The notes: generated by a model not told the origin, from the letters alone. A DNA stretch of 25,826 bases from an uncultured Bacilli bacterium (GCA_944371685.1 CALVXV010000005.1:1-25826), one strand, 5' to 3'; shown: positions 7,272 through 16,298, counted from the first letter of the stretch. Made by a program: numbers and translations.

Positions 7272-7574
7272 ATGAAAACAACCGTTGAAAAATTAAGTTT
7301 TCCTTGTGAAATAAAGGATAAGATCAAGATGAAAGTTGGTACGAGTAATTTGAGTATTGATTTTATTTCAGGACACCTTGTAAAAATAAATAAAACTAAT
7401 TTAAGTGTCGAAGAACCACATAAAATTATTGCTAAAAATAAAGAGGGAATTTTGATAGCTTTACTATATAATAGCAATCAAGATAAAATATATTTACCAA
7501 ATTATAATACAGTAATATCATTTACTAAATTTGTTTCTATTTTGAATTTTATGAATAAAAATGTTTGTGGCTAA
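7272..7574 (+). CDS. Small protein of unknown function
   Basis: A 100-aa protein without signal peptide or clear membrane segment. The alternating hydrophobic pattern ('LSIDFISGHLVKINKTNLSV', 'GILIALLYNSNQDKIYLPNYNTVISF') suggests a small beta-rich fold. AAAGGAGG at 7252-7259 is strong but lies 12 nt before this ATG. Two nearer ATGs (7261 and 7265) open only mini-ORFs of 4 and 7 codons; the 7265 one overlaps this start and could influence its translation. No promoter distinct from the tRNA region was seen, and no clear terminator follows. I do not recognise the family. Confidence 0.6.
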   Translation: MKTTVEKLSFPCEIKDKIKMKVGTSNLSIDFISGHLVKINKTNLSVEEPHKIIAKNKEGILIALLYNSNQDKIYLPNYNTVISFTKFVSILNFMNKNVCG

Positions 7575-7786
7575 AAACAGTATTTTCTTTATTTATATTT
7601 AATTTAAAAGTTTATTTATAAAATTCTTTCTTTATTGTTTTAGGTTTTCTTGACTTTAATTAAATTGTTTTTTCAACTTATAGCGAATAAAAGATTATAT
7701 GGTTATTTGTTATTTCATACTTTGAATTTTGATTTTGACAAACGTGATTATAATTATATTTTGTCACTAATAAAATAATTTATAAT
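7575..7786. other. AT-rich intergenic region without visible genes
   Basis: This is 212 bp of T-rich sequence with no ORF, clear terminator or repeat. The only recognisable element is a possible promoter at its right side (7735-7762). Confidence 0.5.
7735..7762 (+). promoter_or_regulatory. Possible promoter of the two-TM protein gene
   Basis: Perfect TTGACA (7735-7740), 16-bp spacer, and a weak TATTTT (7757-7762). Confidence 0.35.
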
Positions 7787-7804
7787 ATGAAAAGAGGATA
7801 TAAT

Positions 7805-8164
7805 ATGAAAGAGAAAAAAGAAAATATTATAGAGCAGATTTTGGTTTTTTTTACTTTTGTTTGCTTAACTTTAACTGCTATAATTTATTTGCTATTGACA
7901 ATTTATAGTTTTCGCGAACCAACTGAACCCGTTGCAAAAGATTTTCCTACGTTGGCTAATATTGCTTTAATTTTAGTTGGAATTACTAGTTTTTCTTTTA
8001 TAATATTGGTATTATTTTTTGGAGAAGAAAATAAAGAAAATGAAGTTAATTCTCTTATTGTTGTACAAAAAGATGAATTTGTGAATTTGCGTAGAACTGT
8101 TAGAAATCAAAGAAAAGAATTATCTAAATTAAACAAATTGATTAATATGCTAAAGAAAAAATAA
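7805..8164 (+). CDS. Small membrane protein with two TM helices and a basic C-terminal helix
   Basis: A 119-aa protein. After a charged N terminus ('MKEKKENIIEQ') there are two hydrophobic helices, about 11-35 ('ILVFFTFVCLTLTAIIYLLLTIYSF') and 50-72 ('IALILVGITSFSFIILVLFF'). A charged tail follows, ending in a Lys/Arg-rich probable coiled coil ('RRTVRNQRKELSKLNKLINMLKKK'). Both ends are probably cytoplasmic. I moved the start from the ATG at 7787 to 7805 because AGAGGA at 7792-7797 is well placed for 7805 and lies inside the longer version. Its function is unknown. It precedes the glycoconjugate cluster but is separated from it by that cluster's own promoter. Confidence 0.65.
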   Translation: MKEKKENIIEQILVFFTFVCLTLTAIIYLLLTIYSFREPTEPVAKDFPTLANIALILVGITSFSFIILVLFFGEENKENEVNSLIVVQKDEFVNLRRTVRNQRKELSKLNKLINMLKKK

Positions 8165-8182
8165 GTAAAATATAATTTTATG

Positions 8183-8211
8183 TTGTTTTGTAATAAACTT
8201 TATGGTAAAAT
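8183..8211 (+). promoter_or_regulatory. Predicted promoter of the 17-gene cluster
   Basis: TTGTTT (8183-8188), 17-bp spacer, TAAAAT (8206-8211), 34 bp before the ugd start. It is the only clear promoter ahead of the tightly packed genes that follow. Confidence 0.55.
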
Positions 8212-8245
8212 ATGGAACAATTAAATGATTTAGGGGTGTATTTAT

Positions 8246-9562
8246 ATGAGGGTAACGGTTTCTGGAATAGGCTATGTTGGTTTGGTAACCGGCGTAGCCT
8301 TGTCTTATATTGGACATACAGTAACTTGTGTTGATATTAACGAAGAAAAAATAAATATGTTAAAGAATGGAATTTCACCTATCTATGAACCAGGGCTTGA
8401 GGAACTTATGTCAAAAGTCAGAAATAAGATTAATTTTACAACGGACTATAAGAAAGCTTATTCAACTAGCGATGTTATTATCATTGGTGTTGGAACTCCA
8501 GAAAGAGAAGATGGTTCTGCTAATTTAGATTATGTGAACTCAGTATGTGAGCAAATCGCAGAATCTTTGAGAAAAAATTGTATTGTTGTTTTAAAATCTA
8601 CTGTACCAATAGGCACTAATGATGAAATAGAGAGAAAATTAAACAATGAAGTTGGAACGGGTATTAAAGTATATGTAGTTAGTAATCCTGAATTTTTATC
8701 GCAAGGAACGGCTATTCATGATACTTTATTTGCTTCAAGAATTATTGTAGGAACAGATGATAAATATGTAGCAAGTGTTATGCATAAATTATATGAACCA
8801 TTGACAAAAGAGCCTTATAATGTACCTTATTTGTTGACTTCAAGAAAGAGTGCAGAGATGATTAAATATGCTTCTAATGATTTTTTGGCATTAAAAATAT
8901 CATATATTAATGAAATTGCTAATTTATGTAAGTCTTTAGGTGCTAATGTTGAAGAAGTTTCAAGAGGAATGGGTTTAGATCCAAGAATTGGTAATAGTTT
9001 TTTAAGGGCAGGAATAGGCTATGGTGGTTCTTGCTTTCCTAAAGATACAAAAGCTTTACATTGGTTAAGTACTATAAATGGTATAGAATTGAAAACAATA
9101 AAAGCGTGTATTGAAGTGAATGAAACGCAAAAGTTAATTTTATTTAATCAGCTGAAAAAAGATTTAGTTGATTTACATGGAAAAACGATTGCAGTATTGG
9201 GTTTGACTTTTAAACCAAATACTGATGATTTACGTGATGCACCATCTGTTATTAACATAGTCAACTTACTGAATTCTGGAGCTAATGTGAAAGCGTATGA
9301 TCCTGTTGGAATAAAAAATTTCAAAAAAATCATTAAAAAAATTGATATGAATAATTGTTATAATCTAGAATTTTATGAATCAATAGATGATGCAATTAAA
9401 GATACTGACGCTGTTATGATAATGACAGAGTGGCCAAATATTGTAAATTATGATGTGGCTAAATACAAAAAGCTTATGAAAGCGCCAAGAGTTTATGATG
9501 GGAGAAATTGTTATAAATTAGAAAGCATGAAAGATATTATATATTTTTCGATAGGTAGGTAG
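8246..9562 (+). CDS. ugd: UDP-glucose 6-dehydrogenase
   Basis: Oxidises UDP-glucose to UDP-glucuronate with two NAD+, supplying the activated uronic acid for surface glycans. The 438-aa length is typical. The N-terminal NAD domain starts with 'GIGYVG' (residues 7-12). The central helix region carries 'SAEMIKYASNDFLALKISYINE', and the thiohemiacetal-forming Cys263 lies in 'GYGGSCFPKD'. The C-terminal UDP-binding domain opens 'IAVLGLTFKPNTDDLRDAPS'. Substrate assignment rests on overall similarity; UDP-ManNAc or GDP-mannose dehydrogenases are close relatives, so another NDP-sugar is possible. It is the first gene of the cluster, with GGGGTG before the ATG, and the next start is 2 bp after its stop. 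Confidence 0.92.
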   Translation: MRVTVSGIGYVGLVTGVALSYIGHTVTCVDINEEKINMLKNGISPIYEPGLEELMSKVRNKINFTTDYKKAYSTSDVIIIGVGTPEREDGSANLDYVNSVCEQIAESLRKNCIVVLKSTVPIGTNDEIERKLNNEVGTGIKVYVVSNPEFLSQGTAIHDTLFASRIIVGTDDKYVASVMHKLYEPLTKEPYNVPYLLTSRKSAEMIKYASNDFLALKISYINEIANLCKSLGANVEEVSRGMGLDPRIGNSFLRAGIGYGGSCFPKDTKALHWLSTINGIELKTIKACIEVNETQKLILFNQLKKDLVDLHGKTIAVLGLTFKPNTDDLRDAPSVINIVNLLNSGANVKAYDPVGIKNFKKIIKKIDMNNCYNLEFYESIDDAIKDTDAVMIMTEWPNIVNYDVAKYKKLMKAPRVYDGRNCYKLESMKDIIYFSIGR

Positions 9563-9564
9563 AT

Positions 9565-10713
9565 ATGAAATCATTTAGATATAATTTGAAGAAAATTTTA
9601 AAGTTTTTACCAAAAAAAGTAAAGTCATTTATTTTAGAACGTTGGTCTATATTTTATTTTGAAGATTATAAGAAAGTAAAATCGAAGGTAGATACTTATA
9701 CACCTCTATACACTAAATTTGATTCTTTAGAAGATACCAAGCGTTTATTGAGAAAAATTGCTTTTTCAGGAAAAAAAGGAATTATCACTTGTAATCATTT
9801 TTGTGATGAACAATTAAAACAAATTACAGACAATGATTTAAAAAGTAGTAATTTAATTGTTATCTGTGTTGTAAAAAACGAGTTAGGACGAATTGCAAGA
9901 TGGTTAGAATATTATAGAAAGATTGGAGTAAAATCATTTGCTATTTTTGATGATAATTCTACTGATGGAACTAGGGAATATTTAATAAAACAACATGATG
10001 TTGAAATTTTTGTAGGTACCCATGATTATACAACCATAGATAAGATTGTTTGGGTAAATATGATTGTTGCAATATATGGTTATAATAAATGGTATTTAAT
10101 TGTTGATTCTGATGAATTTTTCACTTATCAAAATATGGAAAACATAAAAATAGATAAGTATGTAAAAACATTAAAGAGCAATAATGAATTAATAGAAACG
10201 TCAATGATGTTGGATATGTATTCTGATGGTAATATTTTTAGTGTTTCTAGTAGAGAAAATTATGAAAAAAAGTGTTGTTACTTTGATAATTGTGGCTATT
10301 ATATTAAGAAAACAGCTGAAGCACATTATATTGTTGGTGGAGTAAGGAAACGAATTTTTGATAATACTGATTTTAAATGTTTACCAGTATTATCTAAAAA
10401 AAGTTTAATGTTTATGACTAAAAATACATTTGTATATACAGCTCATACAATTTTTCCTTTTAAATATAATTATCTTTGTAATTTTAAATCTGTATTAAGA
10501 CATTATAAATTTTTAAAAGAAGATTATAACAATTATGTTGAAAGGGTTACAAAAAATAATTTTTATAATGCCAGTTCAGAATATAAAGCATATTTAGAAT
10601 TGTATAAAAGAAATTCTTCAATTAATTTAAAAAATGCCAATTCTTTTAAATGGGATGGATCGAAAAGTATTAATAAAATAGAAGTTGCTGAAGAAATGAT
10701 TACAGATAAGTAA
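9565..10713 (+). CDS. Glycosyltransferase, GT2_4 / GT92-like GT-A fold
   Basis: A 382-aa protein. Residues about 97-230 match the Glyco_tranf_2_4/GT92 type of GT-A domain: 'IVICVVKNELGRIARWLEYYRKIGV' (open-loop start), 'AIFDDNSTDGT' (128-136) and the metal-binding Asp cluster 'IVDSDEFF' (181-186). The Trp and Asp spacing fits enzymes that add a single sugar. The N-terminal 95 residues are basic and unassigned, and no membrane helix is seen. It probably acts at the cytoplasmic face on an acceptor made by this cluster. The UDP-glucuronate made by the preceding ugd is a natural candidate donor, but nothing in the sequence fixes donor or acceptor. Confidence 0.8.
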   Translation: MKSFRYNLKKILKFLPKKVKSFILERWSIFYFEDYKKVKSKVDTYTPLYTKFDSLEDTKRLLRKIAFSGKKGIITCNHFCDEQLKQITDNDLKSSNLIVICVVKNELGRIARWLEYYRKIGVKSFAIFDDNSTDGTREYLIKQHDVEIFVGTHDYTTIDKIVWVNMIVAIYGYNKWYLIVDSDEFFTYQNMENIKIDKYVKTLKSNNELIETSMMLDMYSDGNIFSVSSRENYEKKCCYFDNCGYYIKKTAEAHYIVGGVRKRIFDNTDFKCLPVLSKKSLMFMTKNTFVYTAHTIFPFKYNYLCNFKSVLRHYKFLKEDYNNYVERVTKNNFYNASSEYKAYLELYKRNSSINLKNANSFKWDGSKSINKIEVAEEMITDK

Positions 10714-10743
10714 TTGGTAGTAAAATGTGAGAGGGTGTATTTT

Positions 10744-11526
10744 TTGGAAAAGAATTATATTATTGGAAATAATGTTTTAACCTTGATGTGTGATGATGAA
10801 GAGGTGTACCAACGAATAAATAAATGGTTAGCAATTTTTAAAAATGTTGATAAATCTCAAAGTATTAACTTGCTTACTATTAATAAATCTATAATGCGTC
10901 TAGTTTTGTTTAATGAAGAAATTTTGAATGTGAAATTAGAATCAACCGATTTATATCCAATTATTATGAATGTAATATCTAATTTAATAGATGACGAAGA
11001 TAATCTCGTATTACATTCATCCGTTATTAGTAATAATAAAAGTGGAATTTTAATTTTAGGAACATTCGGAGCAGGAAAAACTAATTTGGCTTTAATTTCC
11101 GAAAAACATGGTTATAAAATAAATTCGGCTGATTTTAGTTGGTTAACAATTAAAAATAGAAAATTATATTTAGAAAAAGGTTCATGTTATTTAAAATATG
11201 AATCAAAAGAAAGAAATTTGTCTAACGATGATTGTCAATCAGAAATTAAAATAGATAAAATTATATATTTAATAGGTGCATGTGATGGTGGGAAATTAAA
11301 AGTAGATAGAATTTTAAATTATAAACATATTGTAAAACGCATTTTTCCATTTGCTAATTGGCATAGTAGTATGCCATTAATAGGAAGTGATTTAGAATTA
11401 CCGATAAATAATTTGTACATTAAAACATTTTTATCTAAACTTTCAAAACTAGATATTGATTTTTTACTCGTTAGAGGAGATTCTAATGATTTGATTTCTA
11501 TGATTAATGGTAAAATGGTTATATAG
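10744..11526 (+). CDS. HPr-kinase-like P-loop kinase, first of two
   Basis: A 260-aa protein with the HprK/PEPCK-like core: 'LVLHSSVI' (about 88-95, equivalent to the HASAV strand), Walker A 'GTFGAGKTN' (106-114) and a downstream 'NSADFSWL' with an acidic residue where HprK proteins have the Asp pair. True HprK phosphorylates HPr on serine; relatives outside sugar-transport regulation phosphorylate other targets, such as lasso-peptide C-terminal serines. With no PTS genes nearby, a small-molecule, glycan or peptide substrate is more likely here. The start is uncertain: the TTG at 10744 has GAGGG at 10731-10735 in the right place, while an in-frame TTG at 10714 directly follows the previous stop without a site. 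A second kinase of the same fold is at 18098, and they share little beyond the core. Confidence 0.72.
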   Translation: MEKNYIIGNNVLTLMCDDEEVYQRINKWLAIFKNVDKSQSINLLTINKSIMRLVLFNEEILNVKLESTDLYPIIMNVISNLIDDEDNLVLHSSVISNNKSGILILGTFGAGKTNLALISEKHGYKINSADFSWLTIKNRKLYLEKGSCYLKYESKERNLSNDDCQSEIKIDKIIYLIGACDGGKLKVDRILNYKHIVKRIFPFANWHSSMPLIGSDLELPINNLYIKTFLSKLSKLDIDFLLVRGDSNDLISMINGKMVI

Positions 11527-11532
11527 AGGTAG

Positions 11533-12264
11533 TTGATTGATTTGAATACTAATACTAAAATCTTAAAGGATGGAACACCTATTTGTGAGGTTATTCCTGA
11601 ACAAATGAATGAAATTATTATATTATGTCATGGTTTAGGAGGTAATAAAAACTTTTACCATCCATTAGAAGAAAAACTTGTGAAAATTAATATTGGATTA
11701 ATTTCATTTGATTTTCCATATCATGGTGAAAGGAAAAATAAATATACAACATATACTGTAAAAAATTGTTTAAAAACTATTGATAATGTATATGAATATG
11801 TATTAAAGCAATATAAAGGTATTAAAATTGATTTTATGGGTAAAAGTTTAGGGTCACTATATTTATATTCATATTTGCAACAAAATAGTTCAAAAATTAA
11901 TAAGGTTATTTTTCAGTGTATGCCATTAAATAACAAAGTCAAAATGACACATGATTTCTTTAATAATCCTAAAAATACGGATAAATATTTTTGCGTTGGT
12001 TATAGAAGAAAGCTGCCAAAGAAATTATTAGATGATTTTGAAGAGTTAGAAAGTAATTTATTAGATATAAAATGTACTGATAAGAAAAACATTTTATTTA
12101 TTCATGGAACAGATGACAAAGTCGCCTCCTTAAATGAAGTTAAAAAATTGTGTAATAGATTTCATTTTAACATATATGAAATTGCTAGTGCTGATCATGA
12201 TTTTAAAGCAAATAATTCAATGAAAAAACTGGAAGATAAAATTATTGATTTTTTAAAGAAATAA
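11533..12264 (+). CDS. Alpha/beta hydrolase (serine), first of two
   Basis: A 243-aa alpha/beta hydrolase with a complete catalytic set: oxyanion strand 'IILCHGLGGNK' (29-39), nucleophile elbow 'GKSLGS' with Ser105, acid in 'IHGTDDKV' (Asp194 or 195) and His222 in 'ASADHDF'. The family includes esterases, thioesterases and acyltransferases; in this cluster it could remove or move an acyl group put on by the adenylating enzyme or beta-helix acyltransferase. There is no signal peptide, so it is cytosolic. The start is a TTG, at 11533 or 11542; GAGG at 11526-11529 is closer than ideal for the first and slightly far for the second. It begins 6 bp after the HprK-like gene. Confidence 0.82.
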   Translation: MIDLNTNTKILKDGTPICEVIPEQMNEIIILCHGLGGNKNFYHPLEEKLVKINIGLISFDFPYHGERKNKYTTYTVKNCLKTIDNVYEYVLKQYKGIKIDFMGKSLGSLYLYSYLQQNSSKINKVIFQCMPLNNKVKMTHDFFNNPKNTDKYFCVGYRRKLPKKLLDDFEELESNLLDIKCTDKKNILFIHGTDDKVASLNEVKKLCNRFHFNIYEIASADHDFKANNSMKKLEDKIIDFLKK

Positions 12265-12295
12265 AATTTTAAAATCTAGAAAAGGTGGTAGTGTT

Positions 12296-13297
12296 ATGAA
12301 AACGGTGGTTATTGTTGGAACTGGTAAGGCTGCTAAATTGCATTATTTATCATACAAAAAATTTTTAAATTCTAATCTTTTGTTTTTTGTTGATCCTTTT
12401 CATAAGACCAATTATAGCAATATATTGATATATAATACTTTAAAGGAATTTTTAAATAACACTAAATATTCACCTGATGAAGTAATAGTTGATATTTGTA
12501 CCCCGTGTTCTGTATTTTATTCAATAATTAAAGATTGTAAATTAAATGGATTTACTAATATTATTGTAGAAAAACCATTTGTAACCAGGGAAAGTGATTT
12601 TGAAAGTCATTTATTTGGACTGAATATATGTATGGTACAAAATTATTTGTATTCTAATATAACTAAAGAAATAAAACAAATAATGTGTGACAATAATTTA
12701 CAAATAAAAAATTTGGTTATAGATTTTTCCAAAAATCGTATAGTAGATAGTTTCAATAATAGAGGAATGTATAAAGAACAAACAACTAGTGTTTTTGAGG
12801 TTGAATTTCCACATGAACTTTATATAGCAGATTACCTTTTGAATTTAAATGATAACTTTAAAATCAGCAACTTAAAAATTAAAGACATGTTTCATGATGG
12901 GAAAATACTAAAAAATCATGGATATGGACAAATTGTTGGAAAGCAAGATGATAAAAACATTGTTTTAAAGAGTGATTTAATGCATTTTGAAACAGTTAAA
13001 AAAGTAAAAATAGCATTTGATGATGGAAAGTTTTTGGAAGCAAATTATTTAATATATGATAAAAATTTACATCTGTTACATAATGGGAATATCTGTTTAC
13101 AAGATAATGAACATATATTGTATCAAAAAGAATTTTTATTGGATGATAATATGCTAGAATGTTTAAAAGATTTTTATTATTATTTTTCTGGTAATAAATA
13201 TGATGTAAAATATAAATTGAGAATTTTATCATTTTCAAATTTAATGAAAATGATTAAAGAAAAGGAAATGGTGTATGAAGAGGGTAAGCAAGTATAA
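12296..13297 (+). CDS. Gfo/Idh/MocA family oxidoreductase
   Basis: A 333-aa NAD(P)-dependent dehydrogenase. The Rossmann domain starts 'VVIVGTGKAAKLHY' (4-17); the signature 'VEKPF' (91-95) supplies the conserved Lys of the EKP motif; and 'FPHELYIADYLL' may provide the His of the second catalytic motif. The family oxidises or reduces a hydroxyl, often C3 of a (nucleotide) sugar, for example UDP-GlcNAcA 3-dehydrogenase WlbA. That would fit downstream of UDP-glucuronate formation, but the substrate is inference. The C-terminal half is divergent. AAGGTGG precedes the ATG. Its 3' end overlaps the next gene by 23 bp. Confidence 0.8.
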   Translation: MKTVVIVGTGKAAKLHYLSYKKFLNSNLLFFVDPFHKTNYSNILIYNTLKEFLNNTKYSPDEVIVDICTPCSVFYSIIKDCKLNGFTNIIVEKPFVTRESDFESHLFGLNICMVQNYLYSNITKEIKQIMCDNNLQIKNLVIDFSKNRIVDSFNNRGMYKEQTTSVFEVEFPHELYIADYLLNLNDNFKISNLKIKDMFHDGKILKNHGYGQIVGKQDDKNIVLKSDLMHFETVKKVKIAFDDGKFLEANYLIYDKNLHLLHNGNICLQDNEHILYQKEFLLDDNMLECLKDFYYYFSGNKYDVKYKLRILSFSNLMKMIKEKEMVYEEGKQV

Positions 13298-13835
13298 AAA
13301 GAAATTTATTAATTTTAGATTAAAAAATACTAAAGGTGGCAAAAAAAGATCAAAAGTTTTAAAAAATGCAAAAGTTTTTTATAAATATGGTGAAAATAAT
13401 GAGTGGCATCCATCGAAAGTACCTTCAAATTCAGAACTTATTGCGATTCATAATAATGTTATTGTAGCAGCACATGTATATTTTTGTACACATGATTTAA
13501 TCTCTACTGTATTTAATAATCAAGTAAATAGTAATGAGTATAAAATTTTTTTAGGGACGATTGAGATATTTGATAATGTTTTTATTGGAGCAAATTCAAC
13601 AATTATGTATAATACTAAAATCGGTCCAAATGCAATAGTAGCTGCTGGTTCGGTTGTTACTAAAGATGTCCCAGAAGGAAGTATTGTTGGAGGCAATCCT
13701 GCTAAAGTTATTGGAAGTGTTAATGATTTGAAACACAAAAGATCTATTTATCAAGAACGTATAAAATCTTTTAATTTAAATATGAATGATAGTCAATTGA
13801 TTGAATTTTTATGGAGGAAAGAAAATGAAAAATAA
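13275..13835 (+). CDS. Left-handed beta-helix (hexapeptide repeat) acyltransferase
   Basis: A 186-aa protein of the LbH O- or N-acetyltransferase superfamily. Hexapeptide repeats run from about 55 to 150: 'IAIHNNVIVAAHVYFCTHDLI', then after a short loop 'IEIFDNVFIGANSTIMYNTKIGPNAIVAAGSVVTKDVPEGSIVGGNPAKVIG', the classic closing of WbbJ/CysE-like enzymes. His in 'FCTHDL' is in the position of the usual catalytic His. The donor is probably acetyl-CoA, the acceptor a sugar hydroxyl or amine. The gene starts inside the preceding oxidoreductase gene (23-bp overlap) and its end overlaps the adenylating enzyme by 11 bp, so the three are probably coupled in translation. Confidence 0.85.
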   Translation: MKRVSKYKKKFINFRLKNTKGGKKRSKVLKNAKVFYKYGENNEWHPSKVPSNSELIAIHNNVIVAAHVYFCTHDLISTVFNNQVNSNEYKIFLGTIEIFDNVFIGANSTIMYNTKIGPNAIVAAGSVVTKDVPEGSIVGGNPAKVIGSVNDLKHKRSIYQERIKSFNLNMNDSQLIEFLWRKENEK

Positions 13836-15450
13836 ATTTATAATTGAATTGAAAAAGCAGTTAGATGATGATTTCTCTCATCAATTTGATATTGCCTTTG
13901 TTGAATTAAATAAAACAGAAATACAATCTTCTATTACTTATGGAGAATTTTATAAAAAGGTTTGTGAATTAGGAAGATTATTAATTAGAAACGGTTATGA
14001 GAATATGACTGTTATTATATATATGTCTAATAGCATTGATTCAATCATTAGTTTATATGCTTGCTTTTATGCAAATATAGTACCTATTATTAAATCATAT
14101 AATATAGATAACATTGAAGTTGATAAATATATTGATGAAACAAATGTTTTGCTAAATAATTTTGACGAAATAAATTATGTTTTTTTAGATAATGTACTTT
14201 ATGAAAAAATGAAAACTAAATTAAATACTGCTAATGTTCTTAATCTAAATGATATTTCTAGTAGTGAGTTATCTATAAAATTTGATAAAAATACTAATTT
14301 TGATTTTGTACTTTCAACTTCTGGATCAACTACTGTCCCTAAATGTGTAAAGATTAGTATAGATAAATTGTTTGCAAATGTTTTATTTGATAGTAATTTG
14401 TGGAAAGTAGAGAAAAATTCAAGATTTTTAAATTGGTTACCTATATCTCATATATATGGTTTAACTTCAATTGCATTTATACCTTTGTATTTTGGTGCTA
14501 CATCATATTTAATGAAACCCCATGATTATTATAATAATTGTTATCTTTGGCTAGAAGCTATTTCAAAATATAAAATAACTCATACATCAATTATTAACTT
14601 TGCTTTGAATCAATTATCGCTTATAAATGAGATAGATAACAATATGAATTTATCTAGTTTACAAAACCTTTCGATAGGTGGCGAAAGTGTTAAATTAAAT
14701 TCTGTTAGAAATTTTTATAATAAATATAAAAAATATAATTTAAACTTTAATGTTTTTTCTCCAAGCTATGGTATGTCTGAAAATAGTGGCTTGGTATCTG
14801 AATATAAAAGTGATTTTGGTGAACCATTGTCTATAAAGGTTAATCGAAAATTTTTGATAGAAGGTAAAATGAAAAAAGACATAGAAGGAATAGAAGTTGT
14901 TAATTTAGGTCAAATAAATAAAAATAATGTTTTAATTTTCTCTACAAGAGTTAATTCTTATAGTGGTGATGATGAGATTGGAGAAGTTGTTTTAAGTAAT
15001 AAATCATTATGTTCTGGTTATTTGGGTGATGAGAAACAATTTCCTAACTATTTTCATACAGGTGATTTAGGTTTTGTTCATAATAATTGTTTGTATTTAT
15101 GTGGAAGAATTAAAGATATAATTGTAATAAGAGGTAAAAACTTCGCTTCTTCATTAATTTGTGATACTGTTTCAAATACTTTATCTAAATATAATATTGG
15201 TGTAAATACATTTATTAATTTACCAAACAACGATGAAAATATTTATTTTGTACAAGAATTGTTAAAACCATTAGATGATGAAATAAAATTGAAAAATGAA
15301 ATTCAGAGTGTAATCAAGTCTTATACAAAGTATGAAATACCATTAGACAAAATTGTTTTTATTGAAAGTGATAAATTACCAAAGTTATCTAGTGGAAAAT
15401 TAGATAAAATTACTTTAACAAAATTAATAGTAAAAGGAGTGATAAAGTGA
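13825..15450 (+). CDS. Acyl-adenylating enzyme, FAAL-like (AMP-binding superfamily)
   Basis: A 541-aa ANL-superfamily ligase. Core motifs in order: A3 'STSGSTTVPK' (164-173), A4 'LPISHIYG' (205-212), A5 'YGMSE' (315-319), A7 'HTGDLGF' (411-417), A8 'GRIKDIIVIRG' (427-437) and A10 Lys525 in 'SSGKLDK'. The stretch around A5 ('LSIGGESVKLNSVRNFYNKY... SPSYGMSEN', then 'VNRKFLIEGK') and the tight A7-A8 spacing resemble fatty-acyl-AMP ligases more than acyl-CoA synthetases. It would activate a carboxylate as acyl-AMP; the acid is unknown. No acyl carrier protein gene is present in the cluster. I chose the ATG at 13825, with GGAGGA at 13813-13818, over an upstream in-frame TTG at 13801. GTGA overlap with the next gene. 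Confidence 0.8.
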   Translation: MKNKFIIELKKQLDDDFSHQFDIAFVELNKTEIQSSITYGEFYKKVCELGRLLIRNGYENMTVIIYMSNSIDSIISLYACFYANIVPIIKSYNIDNIEVDKYIDETNVLLNNFDEINYVFLDNVLYEKMKTKLNTANVLNLNDISSSELSIKFDKNTNFDFVLSTSGSTTVPKCVKISIDKLFANVLFDSNLWKVEKNSRFLNWLPISHIYGLTSIAFIPLYFGATSYLMKPHDYYNNCYLWLEAISKYKITHTSIINFALNQLSLINEIDNNMNLSSLQNLSIGGESVKLNSVRNFYNKYKKYNLNFNVFSPSYGMSENSGLVSEYKSDFGEPLSIKVNRKFLIEGKMKKDIEGIEVVNLGQINKNNVLIFSTRVNSYSGDDEIGEVVLSNKSLCSGYLGDEKQFPNYFHTGDLGFVHNNCLYLCGRIKDIIVIRGKNFASSLICDTVSNTLSKYNIGVNTFINLPNNDENIYFVQELLKPLDDEIKLKNEIQSVIKSYTKYEIPLDKIVFIESDKLPKLSSGKLDKITLTKLIVKGVIK

Positions 15451-16298
15451 GAAGATTATCAGTTAGAACTACCGACAATATTAATTTAAAGGGCTTTTTG
15501 TTTACTTCTAATAAAAAGTCAAAAAAATGTGTTTTGTTTATTCCTGGATTAGAAGGTAATTATATTGAGTGTGATTTTATTGATTCATTGGCTGAAGTTT
15601 TTGTTAATGATAATTATGATTTTCTCTGTTCTCATTTGAGAAGTTCTATGCAGATGTTTAATAGTCAACCTAGGATTGGTGAAAAATATCCTGTTTTAAC
15701 AGGTGCAGCTTTTGAAAAATTTTCTGATTGTATTATGGATATTAATGTATGGTTTGATGAGCTCCTTTCACTTGGATATTCAGATATTTATGTAGTTAGT
15801 CATAGTTATGGAAGCAATAAAATGATTTATTATTTAAATAGAGTACATAAATATGATAATTATTTGAAAAAAGTAATATTAATTTCTCCAATAGATTGTG
15901 TTGGTAGAAACAAGAAAAGACATAATTATGTAGAACTAATGAATGGTGCTAAACAAAATGTGCAAAATGGGAACGGTAAGCAATTAATGTTTTGTGGTTT
16001 CTTTTATCAAACTTATGAGAATTTTATTGATTTTATGACAAATCCTTCTGTTGATAATTTTCCTATTTTTTCTTTAGGCGATAAAGGGTTCAATGATTTT
16101 AATAGTATTACAATTCCCAAAACATTAGTATATGGTGAGCAAGAACATAAATATATTGAAATTATTAATAATTTAATAAGTAAGAAAAAAATTAATTCAT
16201 CATTATATGTTATAAAAGGAGCTAATCACAATTATATTGGTAGTGAACAAGAGTTAGCAAAAGAAGTTTTTAAATTAGTAGAAGGTGATTTAAAATGA
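15447..16298 (+). CDS. Alpha/beta hydrolase, second of two (DUF1749-like)
   Basis: A 283-aa alpha/beta hydrolase. Visible parts: 'VLFIPGLEGNYIE' (29-41, oxyanion region), 'SHLRSS' (62-67), nucleophile elbow 'SHSYGS' with Ser120, and a late His261 in 'KGANHNYIG'. The acid is probably in 'VYGEQEHKY' near 228-236. The PGL-then-RSS layout recalls the DUF1749/UPF0613 group, which includes siderophore and ester hydrolases; this is by eye. It starts with GTG in a 4-bp GTGA overlap with the adenylating enzyme, so a role in hydrolysing or transferring the activated acyl product is plausible. It differs clearly from the hydrolase at 11533 and is not a recent duplicate. Confidence 0.78.
   Translation: MRRLSVRTTDNINLKGFLFTSNKKSKKCVLFIPGLEGNYIECDFIDSLAEVFVNDNYDFLCSHLRSSMQMFNSQPRIGEKYPVLTGAAFEKFSDCIMDINVWFDELLSLGYSDIYVVSHSYGSNKMIYYLNRVHKYDNYLKKVILISPIDCVGRNKKRHNYVELMNGAKQNVQNGNGKQLMFCGFFYQTYENFIDFMTNPSVDNFPIFSLGDKGFNDFNSITIPKTLVYGEQEHKYIEIINNLISKKKINSSLYVIKGANHNYIGSEQELAKEVFKLVEGDLK

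Noticed and set aside
7261..7288. Mini-ORFs starting at ATG 7261 (4 codons) and 7265 (7 codons) as leader peptides
   Set aside because: Too short to judge; no regulatory codon run or alternative hairpins seen. Mentioned only in the entry for the downstream gene.
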